The notes: generated by a model not told the origin, from the letters alone. A stretch of 64,000 nucleotides of DNA from an uncultured Colwellia sp. (GCA_913062815.1 CAJXWZ010000015.1:1-64000); one strand, 5' to 3'. Shown: positions 16,343 through 26,324, counted from the stretch's first letter. Numbers and translations: made by a program.

Positions 16343-17060
16343 TGTTAGTCTCGTTTAATGTGTCAGCTTCAACTTGAGGTGTTTGTTCACCAATCAGACA
16401 GCTATTTGGGCGTGATAATACCAAATCCTTACTGTCTTTAAAGTAGAGAGCCGCTTTTTTAACTGCTTTAACCACAGCGCGAGGCGTAATAGTGGCACCA
16501 GTAAATTGATCAAACATACCGCCATCTTTAATGACCCCCCAACGGGTATCTTTCTCCGAAAGTAGTTTTTTACCATTAAAACTACTTATCCAGTTACTTT
16601 TTCTTAACTCTATTTTATCACCTAACCCAGGGGTTTCTTGGTGTTTCAAAACTCGAACGCCACTTACTGTATCATCCATGTTAATCGCTATAATAAGCTC
16701 AATGTTACCATTGTAACCATCTGGGGCAGTACTCGTCATTGCTATGGCAACAGGCTCACCGTTTTTTCTGGCGATATATGCGGTCTGCATTGTTGAACTG
16801 CTTTTTGACGCGCCAAGTAAAGGAGAGCTTAATTTTACGCAATCTTGAGTAATATCATTATCATAACGATTGGGTTCAATAATGCTGTGCAGAGTACTCA
16901 ATAGCTGGCGTTGGGCTTGAATTTTAATTTTATCTTTGGTTAACTCGTTAACTAAACCTACAATGGCAGTACAAGCAATGGCGAAAATGGCCAAAATTTG
17001 ACTGTTTTTTTGTATTGGTAATTGAAAGGCTGAACGTTTTTTATCGTCAAATTCTGTCAT
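16332..17060 (-). CDS. rsxG: Rsx/Rnf electron transport complex subunit G
   Basis: The 242-residue subunit G has one N-terminal membrane anchor (about residues 22-40) and a periplasmic FMN-binding domain. The covalent flavin site is the TGAT motif in [13 protein letters not shown] near residue 187, where FMN is bound to the Thr by a phosphoester in the family. GLGDKIE near residue 150 is also typical. It transfers electrons on the outer face of the complex. It overlaps rsxD by 4 bases and rsxE by 11, so translation is likely coupled. Confidence 0.96.
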   Translation of the reverse strand: MTEFDDKKRSAFQLPIQKNSQILAIFAIACTAIVGLVNELTKDKIKIQAQRQLLSTLHSIIEPNRYDNDITQDCVKLSSPLLGASKSSSTMQTAYIARKNGEPVAIAMTSTAPDGYNGNIELIIAINMDDTVSGVRVLKHQETPGLGDKIELRKSNWISSFNGKKLLSEKDTRWGVIKDGGMFDQFTGATITPRAVVKAVKKAALYFKDSKDLVLSRPNSCLIGEQTPQVEADTLNETNNDE

Positions 17061-18190
17061 TGTTTAGTCTCAGTTTGCTTATTAACACTTTCTGAAGAAG
17101 GTGCAGGTTTAGCAACAGTATTACCATGGCCATAAGTACGGGGACGGGTGTATTGATCAACTAATGGCGCAGCCATATTACAAAGCAATACTGCAAAAGC
17201 AACACCGTCAGGGTAGCCACCAAACGTTCTTATTAAGTAAACCAATAATCCCGCGATTGCGCCAATAATTAGTCGCCCCTTGATGCTAGTTGCACCGGTA
17301 ACAGGGTCGGTTAATATGAAAAACGCACCTAACATGCAACCACCTGTTAACCAATGAAACATGGTTGATGCACTACTATCAGGGCTCACGCTATAAGCAA
17401 TAAATGAGCAAACAAAAAGGCTAAGTAAAAAACTTATTGGCGTATGCCAAGCAATTGCTCTTTTAGCTATTAGCAGTAAACCACCAGCGAGAAAAGTAAG
17501 GTTTATCCATTCCCAGCCATAAGCAAGGCCTAAGGAAAAATCGTAGCTATTGGTAAAAATGCTATTTTGCGTGGTTTCATAAACGGTATGCCCGAGGCCC
17601 AAATCGGTTTTTAAAGTATCTAAAGGCGTTGCCATGGTAAAACCATCAATACTTGTACGCAACTGTTCTACTGAATATCCTTCAGCGGTAAAACCAGTAA
17701 AGATTGTCATTAAGGTATTACTAAAGTCTAAACCTATATTCATCAGGGCCGTCGGTGGTAGCCAAGATGTCATTTGAATAGGGAAAGATATCAATAACAT
17801 GACATAAGCCGCCATTGCTGGATTAAAAGGGTTATGCCCTAATCCACCATAAAGTTGTTTGACAATCACAATAGCGAAGGCTGCGCCAATGACTGAAATC
17901 CACCACGGGGCAATAGCAGGTATGCATATGCCTAACAGCACCGCTGAAAGTATAGCGCTGCCATCAAAAAGCTGCTTACGAATTTGTTTCTTACTTCGTA
18001 ATGATAAAACAATAAACTCACAGGCCATTGCCGTAGCAACAGCTAAAGTGATATGAATAATATTGCCCCAACCAAAAAAATACCACTGGGCTAGAATTCC
18101 CGGTAGTAACGCATAGATAACTAAGCGCATTAAAGCCGACGTTTCGGCTTGATTGTGATTATGGGGTGAGCTTGCGATCCAAAATGCCAT
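17057..18190 (-). CDS. rsxD: Rsx/Rnf electron transport complex subunit D
   Basis: A 377-residue membrane subunit with about nine to ten helices and a second covalent FMN site in DPVTGATSIKGR (about residue 300). GHNPFNPAMAAYV near residue 123 and RTFGGYPDGVAFAVLL near residue 335 are family hallmarks. RnfD is part of the ion-translocating core. The start MAFWIASSPHNHNQ matches relatives. It lies between rsxC (8 bases upstream) and rsxG (4-base overlap). Confidence 0.97.
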   Translation of the reverse strand: MAFWIASSPHNHNQAETSALMRLVIYALLPGILAQWYFFGWGNIIHITLAVATAMACEFIVLSLRSKKQIRKQLFDGSAILSAVLLGICIPAIAPWWISVIGAAFAIVIVKQLYGGLGHNPFNPAMAAYVMLLISFPIQMTSWLPPTALMNIGLDFSNTLMTIFTGFTAEGYSVEQLRTSIDGFTMATPLDTLKTDLGLGHTVYETTQNSIFTNSYDFSLGLAYGWEWINLTFLAGGLLLIAKRAIAWHTPISFLLSLFVCSFIAYSVSPDSSASTMFHWLTGGCMLGAFFILTDPVTGATSIKGRLIIGAIAGLLVYLIRTFGGYPDGVAFAVLLCNMAAPLVDQYTRPRTYGHGNTVAKPAPSSESVNKQTETKQ

Positions 18191-18198
18191 AATTCTTC

Positions 18199-20427
18199 TT
18201 ATTCTTCATTGCTAGGTTTAGGGGAGTCTTGTTGTTGCTCTTTTTTCTTTGCCAGATTTTGTTGGGCTTTTGCTTTTGCTTTTGCCTTTGCTTTGGCTAC
18301 TGCTGCGGCTATTTTCGCTTTTTTATCATCTTGTTTTTTACTGTCTTCACTATCAACTGCAGGCTTAATTTTCTCATTATCAGCAGGCGATGAGTTTTCT
18401 TCTGCTAATGATTTCGATTTTCTCGCTTTGGCTTTTTCTTTTGCTTTAGCAACAGCAGCCGCAATTTTCGCTTTTTTATCATCAGGTGACTGAACTAATG
18501 CCGGTTCTTTTTCTAATTTATTCGTAATTGGTTTTTCAATTGCTGGTGCAGTCTTTTCATCAGTTTCAATTGCTGGTTCTTCAGTAGGTACTTTTTCTGT
18601 ATCTAGTGTTGAACCTTCAGTTTTAACTGGTGCTGAACTTTCTTCAGCAGCTTTATTTGTTTCACTTTGTGTCTTTTTAGCTAATCTTTTTGCTTTTGCT
18701 CTGGCAATTGCTGCTTTCACCTGAGACTTTTCATCTTGTACATCACTTGCAGTTTCTTGTACGTTATCATTGTTTTCTAGAGGCTTAGCTTGTGTTTTTT
18801 GTTGATTTTCGTTTGTCTGTTCAGGTTTTGCATTTGCTGCTTTCTTGGCTTTTACGCGAGCAAGAGCGGCGGCAACCGCCGAGCTTGCAGAGCTACCATC
18901 AGCTGACTTTTTATTCATTACGGCTTTTCGTGCTGCGGCAGCTTTTTTATGTTTTTCTTCCCGCGCAATTTTCTCTTTTTCTAACCGCAGTTTTCTGGCT
19001 TCAAAACGTATTTTGGCTTTTTCAGCTTTGACGTCAAGTTGTTGTTGTTGGCGAATTTCGGCTTTTGCAATGCGGTAATACTGTACCAGTGGAATTTGAC
19101 TTGGACAAACATAAGCACAGGCACCGCAATCTATACAATCAAATAAGTTTAGCTTTGCTAACTGTTGATGATCTTTCGCTTTAGCGCTCCACTGTAATTC
19201 TTGTGGTAATAACTGGCTTGGACAAACATCGCTGCATTGACCACAGCGAATACATTCAACTTCGTTAGCGTTATTGTCAAAAGCACTTGGCATTTCAGCT
19301 TTACTCGGTGCTAAAATACAATTACTGGTTTTAACAACGGGTACTAACTCGTTTAAAATGCTGAAACCCATCAATGGACCACCCATGATTACGGGTGGGT
19401 TAGTGACAGATGCATTTGCCTGCGTGACATCCTCGTTTTCACGGATGAATCCAGTATGTTCAAGTAAATGATGTACCGGCGTACCTAATAGTGCCCAAAC
19501 ATTTTGCGGTTTTGATAAGGCTTGCCCTGTTAGAGTAACTACCCGTTTAATTAAAGGAATATCATTAATGACGGCATCACTAATAGCAAAGCAAGTGGCA
19601 ACATTTTGGACAACAATGCCCGAATGAATGGGTAGTGAGCCACTTTTTACTTCTTTACCTGTTAGCATTTTTATCAGTTGTTTTTCGCCACCGGTTGGAT
19701 ATTTAGTGGGTAATACGCATACTTTAACCTTTTCAATAGCGCTTGTAGCTTGCTGCAGTGCTTTAATTGCTTGAGGCTTGTTATTTTCAATACCAATTAA
19801 AATGAAAGCTGGCTTGAGCAGTTTGTCGAGTATCTTAATACCGTCAATAATAGCTTCACTTTGCTCGCACATTAATAAATCATCTGCGGTGATATAAGGT
19901 TCACACTCTGCCGCATTAATAATCAAAAAGTTTATATCTGGTGTGGTGCTTACTTTTATGTGAGTTGGAAAACCAGCACCTCCCATACCTGCTATGCCCG
20001 CGTCAGCAATTTTATTAATAATCTCTTGATTGGACAATTGCCTGTAATCTTGGCAAATTTCTCGCTTAATCCATGTGTCTTCAAAGTCTACCTCGATGAA
20101 CAAGCATAACTCACTCAAGCCCGAGGGATGAGCAATCGGAGATTTTTTAATTGCGCTTATTGTGCCACTTGTTGGCGCGTGCACAGGAACAGCCATAGGA
20201 TTAAAACTTTGTGTTAGTGCTTGCCCTTTAAGCACTTTGTCACCAACCTTAACTAATAAATCACCTTGACGGCCAATGTGTTGCTGTAATGGTAAAATCA
20301 GTTGTTTGGGCAATGGCAATAGTTTGATCGGCTTGCCTGAAGTGAGTGCTTTTTGCTCAGGGGGATGAATGCCACCATGGAATTGCCAGAATTTGTTTTG
20401 GGTGATACATTCAATTATTGATTCCAT
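18199..20427 (-). CDS. rsxC: Rsx/Rnf electron transport complex subunit C, with repetitive C-terminal tail
   Basis: A 742-residue peripheral subunit that is expected to bind NADH and FMN. Order of domains: RnfC barrel-sandwich domain (FHGGIHPPEQK, residues 15-130), Rossmann-like region with GAGGMGGAGFP-type loop (here GIAGMGGAGFPTH, about 145), SLBB region, then two [4Fe-4S] motifs (CIRCGQCSDVCP, about 395; CIDCGACAYVCP, about 435). From about residue 460 it continues as a 280-residue Ala/Lys/Glu-rich tail with repeated KKAKIAAAVAKAK units, a low-complexity extension of the kind also seen in E. coli RsxC. Tail function is unknown. Confidence 0.96.
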   Translation of the reverse strand: MESIIECITQNKFWQFHGGIHPPEQKALTSGKPIKLLPLPKQLILPLQQHIGRQGDLLVKVGDKVLKGQALTQSFNPMAVPVHAPTSGTISAIKKSPIAHPSGLSELCLFIEVDFEDTWIKREICQDYRQLSNQEIINKIADAGIAGMGGAGFPTHIKVSTTPDINFLIINAAECEPYITADDLLMCEQSEAIIDGIKILDKLLKPAFILIGIENNKPQAIKALQQATSAIEKVKVCVLPTKYPTGGEKQLIKMLTGKEVKSGSLPIHSGIVVQNVATCFAISDAVINDIPLIKRVVTLTGQALSKPQNVWALLGTPVHHLLEHTGFIRENEDVTQANASVTNPPVIMGGPLMGFSILNELVPVVKTSNCILAPSKAEMPSAFDNNANEVECIRCGQCSDVCPSQLLPQELQWSAKAKDHQQLAKLNLFDCIDCGACAYVCPSQIPLVQYYRIAKAEIRQQQQLDVKAEKAKIRFEARKLRLEKEKIAREEKHKKAAAARKAVMNKKSADGSSASSAVAAALARVKAKKAANAKPEQTNENQQKTQAKPLENNDNVQETASDVQDEKSQVKAAIARAKAKRLAKKTQSETNKAAEESSAPVKTEGSTLDTEKVPTEEPAIETDEKTAPAIEKPITNKLEKEPALVQSPDDKKAKIAAAVAKAKEKAKARKSKSLAEENSSPADNEKIKPAVDSEDSKKQDDKKAKIAAAVAKAKAKAKAKAQQNLAKKKEQQQDSPKPSNEE

Positions 20428-20435
20428 AATGCCTC

Positions 20436-20990
20436 CTAATCAATTTGCTTCACAGCAATTTTGCTTAGATCCCACTGCCAATTTTGAATGGTTTGAGGAA
20501 TCGGACGCATTTCAATGCAATCAACAGGACAAGGCGCTACACATAAATCACAGCCAGTACATTCATCAATAATAATAGTGTGCATCTGTTTTGCTGCACC
20601 TAAAATAGCGTCAACAGGGCAAGCTTGAATACATTTGGTACAGCCAATACAGTCTTCTTCAATAATGAAAGCAACGGTAGGAGCATTATCGACTTCATGA
20701 GTTTCATCTAAAGGTTGGACATCAACGCCAAGTAAATCAGCGATTTTTTTGATGGTATCTTCACCGCCCGGAGCGCATTTATTAATTGCTTCACCATCAG
20801 CCAGAGCTTTAGCATAAGGTTTACAACCAGGATAACCACACTGGCCACACTGGGTCTGCGGTAGCAGAGCATCGAGTTGTTCAACGATTGGGTCACCTTC
20901 AACATGAAAGCGAACAGAGGCATAACCCAGTAAAGCGCCAAAAATGGCGCCGAGAAGACCTAAAAAGAGAATGGCAATTAAAATATTCAT
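20436..20990 (-). CDS. rsxB: Rsx/Rnf electron transport complex subunit B
   Basis: The 184-residue iron-sulfur subunit has an N-terminal membrane helix (about residues 5-25), a four-cysteine cluster CGQCGYPGC near residue 48 with a further Cys downstream, and two ferredoxin-type [4Fe-4S] motifs ([12 protein letters not shown] near 118, [12 protein letters not shown] near 147). It passes electrons between ferredoxin and the membrane flavins. It lies 10 bases after rsxA and 8 before rsxC. Confidence 0.97.
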   Translation of the reverse strand: MNILIAILFLGLLGAIFGALLGYASVRFHVEGDPIVEQLDALLPQTQCGQCGYPGCKPYAKALADGEAINKCAPGGEDTIKKIADLLGVDVQPLDETHEVDNAPTVAFIIEEDCIGCTKCIQACPVDAILGAAKQMHTIIIDECTGCDLCVAPCPVDCIEMRPIPQTIQNWQWDLSKIAVKQID

Positions 20991-21000
20991 TATGATTGCC

Positions 21001-21582
21001 TTAAATTTTGACTAGGCCAGAAAAGCCCATAAACGCGAGAGACATTAGGCCGGCTGTTATCATAGCAATAGCGGCACCTTTAAAAGGACCGGGAACATCA
21101 GCATTAGCCAATTTTTCTCGCATCGCAGAAAACATAATTAAAACCAGTGAAAAACCAGCTGCAGCTCCAAAGCCATATATGATAGATTCGAAGAAATTAT
21201 GCTCTAATCGTAAGTTAAGCAAAGCGACACCTAAAACAGCACAGTTTGTGGTGATTAACGGCAAGAAAATACCCAGTAAACGATATAGGCTACTGCTGGT
21301 TTTATGCACCACCATTTCGGTAAATTGTACCACAACAGCAATAACCAAAATAAAGCTCATGGTGGTTAAGTATTCAATATTCAGTGGTACTAAAATATAG
21401 GTTGTCACTAGGTAACTAAGTAATGAGGCTATAGTCATCACAAATGTCGTTGCAAATGACATACCTATAGCGGTTTCAGTACGAGATGACACACCCATAA
21501 ATGGGCATAGGCCAAGAAATTGCACTAATACGAAGTTATTTACTAGTACAGTGCCAATAAGTAGCAGAACATAATCGGTCAT
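21001..21582 (-). CDS. rsxA: Rsx/Rnf electron transport complex subunit A
   Basis: The 193-residue, six-helix membrane subunit [33 protein letters not shown] is close to E. coli RsxA and carries the conserved Cys, and [18 protein letters not shown] carries the second one. It is homologous to RsxE. It is the first gene of rsxABCDGE-nth, a unit linked in E. coli to reduction of SoxR and elsewhere to ion-coupled ferredoxin:NAD oxidoreduction. A promoter is expected in 21583-21700, but none stands out. Confidence 0.97.
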   Translation of the reverse strand: MTDYVLLLIGTVLVNNFVLVQFLGLCPFMGVSSRTETAIGMSFATTFVMTIASLLSYLVTTYILVPLNIEYLTTMSFILVIAVVVQFTEMVVHKTSSSLYRLLGIFLPLITTNCAVLGVALLNLRLEHNFFESIIYGFGAAAGFSLVLIMFSAMREKLANADVPGPFKGAAIAMITAGLMSLAFMGFSGLVKI

Positions 21583-21702
21583 TTGTGTTTTATTTAAGGA
21601 CGTTAATTTTTATAATATTCATTCCATTATCCTTTTTTTTATTGCATATAACAACACTACTGCACTTGAAGGTGGGGTATTTCCATAAAATGTAAGCAAA
21701 AA

Positions 21703-21736
21703 AAACCGAGCTTCACAAAACAGCTCGGTTTTTTTA
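21703..21736 (-). terminator. Intrinsic terminator of the LapD-like gene
   Basis: An AACCGAGC / GCTCGGTT stem with an 11-base loop and T-runs on both sides. On the minus strand it directly follows the gene at 21748-23658 and separates it from rsxA. Confidence 0.9.
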
Positions 21737-21747
21737 TAAAATTCAAT

Positions 21748-23658
21748 TTATAGCGGTTCGGGTTTACCAATATAAAAACCTTGGCAGCCATCGATAAATA
21801 GTTTATCGAGAGTATGTTTTTCTTCTTGGCTTTCAACACTTTCAGCTAAAACATTAATGCTTAGCCTGTGCGCTAAATCAACCATTAGGCGCAAGAAATA
21901 TTGATTGTTTTTGTCATCATCAATATCACGAGTATAAGAGCTATCCATTTTGATATAATCTGGGGTTAAATCCCTAAAGAATTTAAATGACGTTAAACCA
22001 ACACCAAAACGTTCCACGGTAACTCGAGAGCCTACTCTATGTAACATGTCTATTAGGCGTTTACTGGTTTTAATATTTTGCTGTAAACCATATTCGGTTA
22101 TTTCAAAAATTAACCGTGTTGCGACTTTAGGCTCACGCAATAGTTTTCGCTCTAGCCAAATCATAAAGTGCTCGTCACTGATACTACGTGCACTGATGTT
22201 GATACCAAAGCTCTGGTCAAACATATTCTTATTGATGATTTCATTCATTGTAGTTTCAACAATAAGCTTATCTACGGCAATAATTTTATCGAGTTTCTCA
22301 GCCATGGCAATAAAAGAAGCGGTTGGCAACATTTCATCATTAGAGTTTAAAAAGCGGGCGAGTACTTCACCGTAAACTTTACTATTGCGACCACTGGGCA
22401 GGATTGGTTGCAATAACAATGTGACTCGCTGATTCTCTAATACACTATCAATCTCTTGTCGCCAGTTTTGGTTCCCGTAATTAGCACTGTTTTTTTGTAA
22501 AATATCAGTGTCTTTTTGCGAGTACCATGAGTTTGAACTTTGCGTTTGTGCTACGCTAACGCCTGTATCTGCCAAGGCGAGCAACTCACCCAACGGCTTT
22601 GTTTTATCAAAGTTTACTAATCCTGAATATGCAACAGAATCAAGATCCGAAGCTTGTTGGTATTCATTGAATAATGCATTTAATTCTTTTGTGAAGTTTT
22701 CTGCTTCTTTTAATTTTATATTTGGTAAAATACAGGCGAAATCAGAGCTGTTCAACCTAAATACTTGACCATCAGAATAGGGCACTATAGCTTGCTTAAT
22801 GAGCGTTGCTACATGAGAAATATAATTATCACCTTCACGGTAACCATGTATTTGATTAATAGTTTGCAATTCAGAACAACGAGTAATGACTAAAACACCA
22901 AACTTCACCGGACTCTCTTGTACAACTTTATCTTCATAATATTGTACAAAGCGGCCACGATTATCTAATTGAGTTAAATGGTCAACGTAAGCTTCTTGCT
23001 CTAAAGTAATGGCACTTTCTAACTGTTTAGTCATCAGCGCTTTTATATCTGCGATACCTTGTTTAAGCTCGGGGATTTCTAATATATCTCCTTCAGCACC
23101 AAAGTCATCATGTTCTGTTTGAGTCTGATTAATTAAAGCGAGATCATTTTTAATTTGTTGGCTAATAACTTTAAATACTGCTTTGTGTCGTTTAGTGCTC
23201 ATGGTCGCAGCAAACACCATGAAGAATAGCGATAAGATAATGGAAAGAATAATACAAGTTAAAACCAATCGTGATTCACCAGAAAAATCCAGACGAAATT
23301 CAATAATTAAGGCTAATTTATTACTGGTCACTTTTTTCAAGCTAGGAGATATAAAAGGAATACTTAAACCCGCATCTTTGGGCTGGTAACTGAATAAATT
23401 TTTACCTGCAAGGTTAGCAATGGATAAGCGTTGGTAGTTCGAACTTTGCGCTAAGGTTTTTTCAACCATCTTGGCATTTTGTGCTTCGTCTTCTTCAAGG
23501 ATAAATTGTTCAGTCAAAAGTTGAATAGAACGAACATGAAGGTTTGCCTTATCTTCAAGTAATGAGGATAACATAGACAAAGAAACGATACTGATAGATG
23601 AAACAAATATCAGCGCTAATATCGCGTTTCTTAATAATAATTGAGGAAATGTGTACAT
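21748..23658 (-). CDS. LapD-like membrane protein with degenerate GGDEF and EAL domains
   Basis: A 636-residue protein. A membrane helix (about 9-30), a periplasmic LapD/MoxY-N-like sensor (30-125) and a second helix (about 130-152) are followed by GGDEF (about 225-385) and EAL (about 400-630) domains. The GGDEF signature is replaced by NSSDFA, so it should not make c-di-GMP. The EAL signature is EVLAR, and the usual DDFG motif is VERFG, so two metal-binding Asp are missing and phosphodiesterase activity is unlikely. Such proteins act as c-di-GMP receptors (LapD) or, as CsrD, in RNA turnover. The periplasmic sensor favours LapD, but no LapG or adhesin gene is nearby. Confidence 0.85.
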   Translation of the reverse strand: MYTFPQLLLRNAILALIFVSSISIVSLSMLSSLLEDKANLHVRSIQLLTEQFILEEDEAQNAKMVEKTLAQSSNYQRLSIANLAGKNLFSYQPKDAGLSIPFISPSLKKVTSNKLALIIEFRLDFSGESRLVLTCIILSIILSLFFMVFAATMSTKRHKAVFKVISQQIKNDLALINQTQTEHDDFGAEGDILEIPELKQGIADIKALMTKQLESAITLEQEAYVDHLTQLDNRGRFVQYYEDKVVQESPVKFGVLVITRCSELQTINQIHGYREGDNYISHVATLIKQAIVPYSDGQVFRLNSSDFACILPNIKLKEAENFTKELNALFNEYQQASDLDSVAYSGLVNFDKTKPLGELLALADTGVSVAQTQSSNSWYSQKDTDILQKNSANYGNQNWRQEIDSVLENQRVTLLLQPILPSGRNSKVYGEVLARFLNSNDEMLPTASFIAMAEKLDKIIAVDKLIVETTMNEIINKNMFDQSFGINISARSISDEHFMIWLERKLLREPKVATRLIFEITEYGLQQNIKTSKRLIDMLHRVGSRVTVERFGVGLTSFKFFRDLTPDYIKMDSSYTRDIDDDKNNQYFLRLMVDLAHRLSINVLAESVESQEEKHTLDKLFIDGCQGFYIGKPEPL

Positions 23659-23823
23659 ACTAAGTAATATTACTCCACAAAAAACTACTTTAATAAAGTA
23701 AGCGTTAACTGTTATTAAAAATAATTAAGCACTATAGTTGACTCTATACTAACTGATTGTAAAGCATAAGTTAATTTTTTCCATTAATTTCAATTGATTT
23801 TTAACTATAATTACTTAACAAGC

Positions 23824-23852
23824 TTGCGCTAAGACCCATCTCCCTATATAAT
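23824..23852 (+). promoter_or_regulatory. Strong promoter of the rimP-nusA-infB leader
   Basis: TTGCGC, 17 bases, TATAAT, followed by the GC-rich discriminator TCGCCC. The exact -10, ideal spacing and GC-rich discriminator resemble stable-RNA promoters under stringent control. Transcription would start near 23859, about 310 bases before rimP. Confidence 0.75.
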
Positions 23853-23903
23853 TCGCCCTGCTTAATTTGGCTGTCTTTTTTTGCTGATTAGGTAAGTAAC
23901 AAG

Positions 23904-23936
23904 ATGTCACTGAAAGAATTTATCGTTGTTTGTTAA
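23904..23936 (+). CDS. Possible leader peptide (10 codons)
   Basis: MSLKEFIVVC and stop, inside the rimP leader transcript, preceded by AGG 11 bases before the ATG. It ends 57 bases before the hairpin switch at 23994. Translation is not demonstrated; it may be chance. Confidence 0.2.
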   Translation: MSLKEFIVVC

Positions 23937-23993
23937 ATTTTATTCTTGTTATTGGTATTTATTGCATTAGCGAAACTTGCTATCGATAAATAT

Positions 23994-24029
23994 GGGGTCA
24001 GTGATAGACCCCTGATATGGGGTTTTTTT
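23994..24029 (+). terminator. Terminator with mutually exclusive antiterminator hairpin in rimP leader
   Basis: Hairpin B (ACCCC 24008-24012, loop TGATAT, GGGGT 24019-24023, seven T's) is an intrinsic terminator. Hairpin A (GGGGTC 23994-23999 with GACCCC 24007-24012) uses the same left arm, so only one can form. This is the layout of an attenuator ahead of the rimP operon. Confidence 0.7.
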
Positions 24030-24094
24030 GTTTTTAGTACTTAATAATATCAAGTTAAGTATTAAAAACAAAAATACACAGCACAAAACATGCT

Positions 24095-24114
24095 GGGCTA
24101 TATGCCCTTTTTTT
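24095..24114 (+). terminator. Second terminator-like hairpin in rimP leader
   Basis: GGGC-TATAT-GCCC followed by seven T's, 55 bases before the rimP start. With the upstream hairpin it gives two termination points inside the leader. In E. coli, transcription through the leader of this operon is known to depend on NusA. Confidence 0.65.
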
Positions 24115-24169
24115 GTATCTTAAGTTCTTCACTTTATTGATAAATATAAAGTGTAATAGGAGAAAACGA

Positions 24170-24625
24170 TTGGCTAAATTTGAACAAAAACTAACTGACA
24201 TGCTTCGTCCTGCAGTAGAAGAGACGGGGAAAAAATTACTGGGCGTGGAGTATATTAGCGCAGGTAATAATTCAGTTTTACGTTTGTTTGTTGACCATGA
24301 AAATGGCATTAATGTTGATGATTGCGCAGAAGTAAGCCGCCAAGTCGGAGCTATTTTAGATGTCGAAGACCCAATCAGCAGTGAATATAGTTTAGAAGTT
24401 TCTTCTCCAGGTGTAGACAGACCTTTATTTGAATTATCGCATTTTCAACAAGTGATTGGTGAAATCGTTAATGTTAAGTTATCAGTGCCATTGAATGGTC
24501 GTAGAAAATTTAAAGGTATTTTAGCAGCAATAGAAAATGACACATTAATTGTAGAAGTTGATGGCATAGATTACGAACTTGTCATCAATAATGTCGACAA
24601 AGCAAACCTTGTCGCGCAACTTTAG
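24170..24625 (+). CDS. rimP: Ribosome maturation factor RimP
   Basis: A 151-residue protein needed for 30S subunit maturation. It matches the family in length and motifs: an N-terminal alpha/beta domain with VEYISAGNNSVLRLFVD, the DDCAEVSRQVGAILDVEDPI helix region, the LEVSSPGVDRPLF signature near residue 82, and a C-terminal SH3-like domain (FKGILAAIENDTL). The start is a TTG at 24170 with AGGAGA 7 bases upstream; starting there gives the standard length and the sequence MAKFEQKL. It is the first gene of rimP-nusA-infB-rbfA-truB, 179 bases before nusA. Confidence 0.96.
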   Translation: MAKFEQKLTDMLRPAVEETGKKLLGVEYISAGNNSVLRLFVDHENGINVDDCAEVSRQVGAILDVEDPISSEYSLEVSSPGVDRPLFELSHFQQVIGEIVNVKLSVPLNGRRKFKGILAAIENDTLIVEVDGIDYELVINNVDKANLVAQL

Positions 24626-24804
24626 AAATCGTTAGAAAAATAAGTATTTAAGTTTAATAGCAGTAGCTATTTAGTTTTACGCACTAGCACTCAATTTAAA
24701 AGTAAGCAAGTTATTGATTAACTTCAATATTAATTTGTAACCGCTAAATCGGGCTATTAAAGCACTAAATTGAATAGTTACCCAAAAATTAGGGCTAAAA
24801 AGAC

Positions 24805-26301
24805 ATGAGTAAAGAGATATTACTGGTTGTTGATGCAGTATCGAATGAGAAAGCATTACCTAGAGAAAGTATTTTTGAAGCAATGGAAACAGCTTTAGAA
24901 ACAGCAACTAAGAAAAAATACGAGGGTGATATTGCCGTTCGAGTATGCATTGACCGCATCTCAGGCGAGTTTGATACCTTCCGTCGTTGGTTAATTGTGG
25001 AAGATAGCCATGAGCCAATGGAAAACCCTTATGCGGAAATCACTTTATCTGCTGCTCAATATGAGGACCCTGAATTAAATGCAGGTGATTATGTTGAGGA
25101 CCAAATTGAATCGGTAAAATTTGACCGTGTAACCACGCAAACAGCGAAGCAAGTGATTGTACAAAAAATTCGTGAAGCAGAACGTGCACTTGTTGTTGAT
25201 GCATATCAAGAACAAGTTGGCGAATTAGTTACGGGTGTTGTGAAAAAATCGAGTCGAGAAAGTGTTATTTTAGACTTAGGTAACAACGCTGAAGCAATTA
25301 TTTATCGTGACGATATGCTACCTCGTGAGAGTTTCCGTCCAGGTGATCGTGTACGTGGTTTACTTTACGAAATAAAACCTGAAGCACGTGGCGCGCAATT
25401 ATTTGTTAGTCGTACTAAGCCTGAGATGTTGGTTGAATTGTTCCGCGTTGAGGTGCCAGAAATTGGCGAAGAAATGTTGGAAATTAAAGGCGCAGCTCGT
25501 GACCCTGGCTCACGCGCTAAAATTTCCGTAAAAAGTAATGACAAACGTATTGACCCAGTAGGCGCTTGTGTTGGTATGCGAGGTTCACGTGTACAGGCGG
25601 TTTCTGGTGAGTTAGGTGGCGAGCGTGTTGATATCGTATTATACGATGATAACGTTGCTCAATATGTGATTAATGCCATGGCGCCAGCTGAAGTTGCTTC
25701 AATCATTGTTGATGAAGATAAAGGCACGATGGATATAGCGGTTGAAGAAAGTAACCTAGCAATGGCTATTGGTCGCAGTGGTCAAAACATTCGTTTGGCA
25801 AGCCAGTTAACTGGCTGGGAACTAAATGTCATGACGGTTGCCGACATGCAAGAAAAGCATCAGGCAGAAAATGACAAAGTATTAAACTTATTTATTGATA
25901 AGCTAGACCTTGATGAAGATTTTGCCACTTTGCTTGCTGAAGAAGGGTTTACTTCTTTAGAAGAAATTGCTTATGTACCTGCCGCTGAAATGCTGCAAAT
26001 TGACGGATTAACTGAAGAGATAGTTGAAGAGCTTCGCGACCGTGCTAAAGAAGCATTAACAACACAAGCACTTGCGAGTGAAGAAACATTAGAAGGCGCA
26101 GAGCCTGCAGAAGATTTATTAGCCCTTGATGGCTTAGAACGTCACTTAGCGTTTGTATTAGCAAGTCGTGGTGTTTGCACACTAGAAGATTTAGCTGAGC
26201 AAGGCATTGATGAAATTAGTGATATTGAAGAATTAGATGAAACCAAAGCGGGTGAGCTAATAATGGCTGCACGTAATATTTGTTGGTTTAACGAAGAATA
26301 A
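24805..26301 (+). CDS. nusA: Transcription termination/antitermination factor NusA
   Basis: The 498-residue NusA. The order is an N-terminal RNA-polymerase-binding domain (1-130; [14 protein letters not shown]), the S1 domain (about 135-200; [16 protein letters not shown]), two KH domains (about 230-345; [14 protein letters not shown] and [16 protein letters not shown]), and two acidic C-terminal repeats (about 360-495) that in enterobacteria contact the polymerase alpha subunit and lambda N. It controls pausing, termination and rRNA antitermination. It is 23 bases upstream of infB. Confidence 0.98.
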   Translation: MSKEILLVVDAVSNEKALPRESIFEAMETALETATKKKYEGDIAVRVCIDRISGEFDTFRRWLIVEDSHEPMENPYAEITLSAAQYEDPELNAGDYVEDQIESVKFDRVTTQTAKQVIVQKIREAERALVVDAYQEQVGELVTGVVKKSSRESVILDLGNNAEAIIYRDDMLPRESFRPGDRVRGLLYEIKPEARGAQLFVSRTKPEMLVELFRVEVPEIGEEMLEIKGAARDPGSRAKISVKSNDKRIDPVGACVGMRGSRVQAVSGELGGERVDIVLYDDNVAQYVINAMAPAEVASIIVDEDKGTMDIAVEESNLAMAIGRSGQNIRLASQLTGWELNVMTVADMQEKHQAENDKVLNLFIDKLDLDEDFATLLAEEGFTSLEEIAYVPAAEMLQIDGLTEEIVEELRDRAKEALTTQALASEETLEGAEPAEDLLALDGLERHLAFVLASRGVCTLEDLAEQGIDEISDIEELDETKAGELIMAARNICWFNEE

Positions 26302-26324
26302 TTAACACCGGGAGAATAGTATAG

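Noticed and set aside
18209-19078. Hydrophobic Ala/Phe-rich plus-strand frames across rsxC
   Set aside because: They are antisense shadows of the Ala/Lys-rich tail of RsxC.
23850-24169. tRNA gene upstream of rimP, as in many gammaproteobacteria
   Set aside because: No cloverleaf, no GTTC-type T-loop and no CCA end could be found; the strong promoter leads into a leader with terminators.
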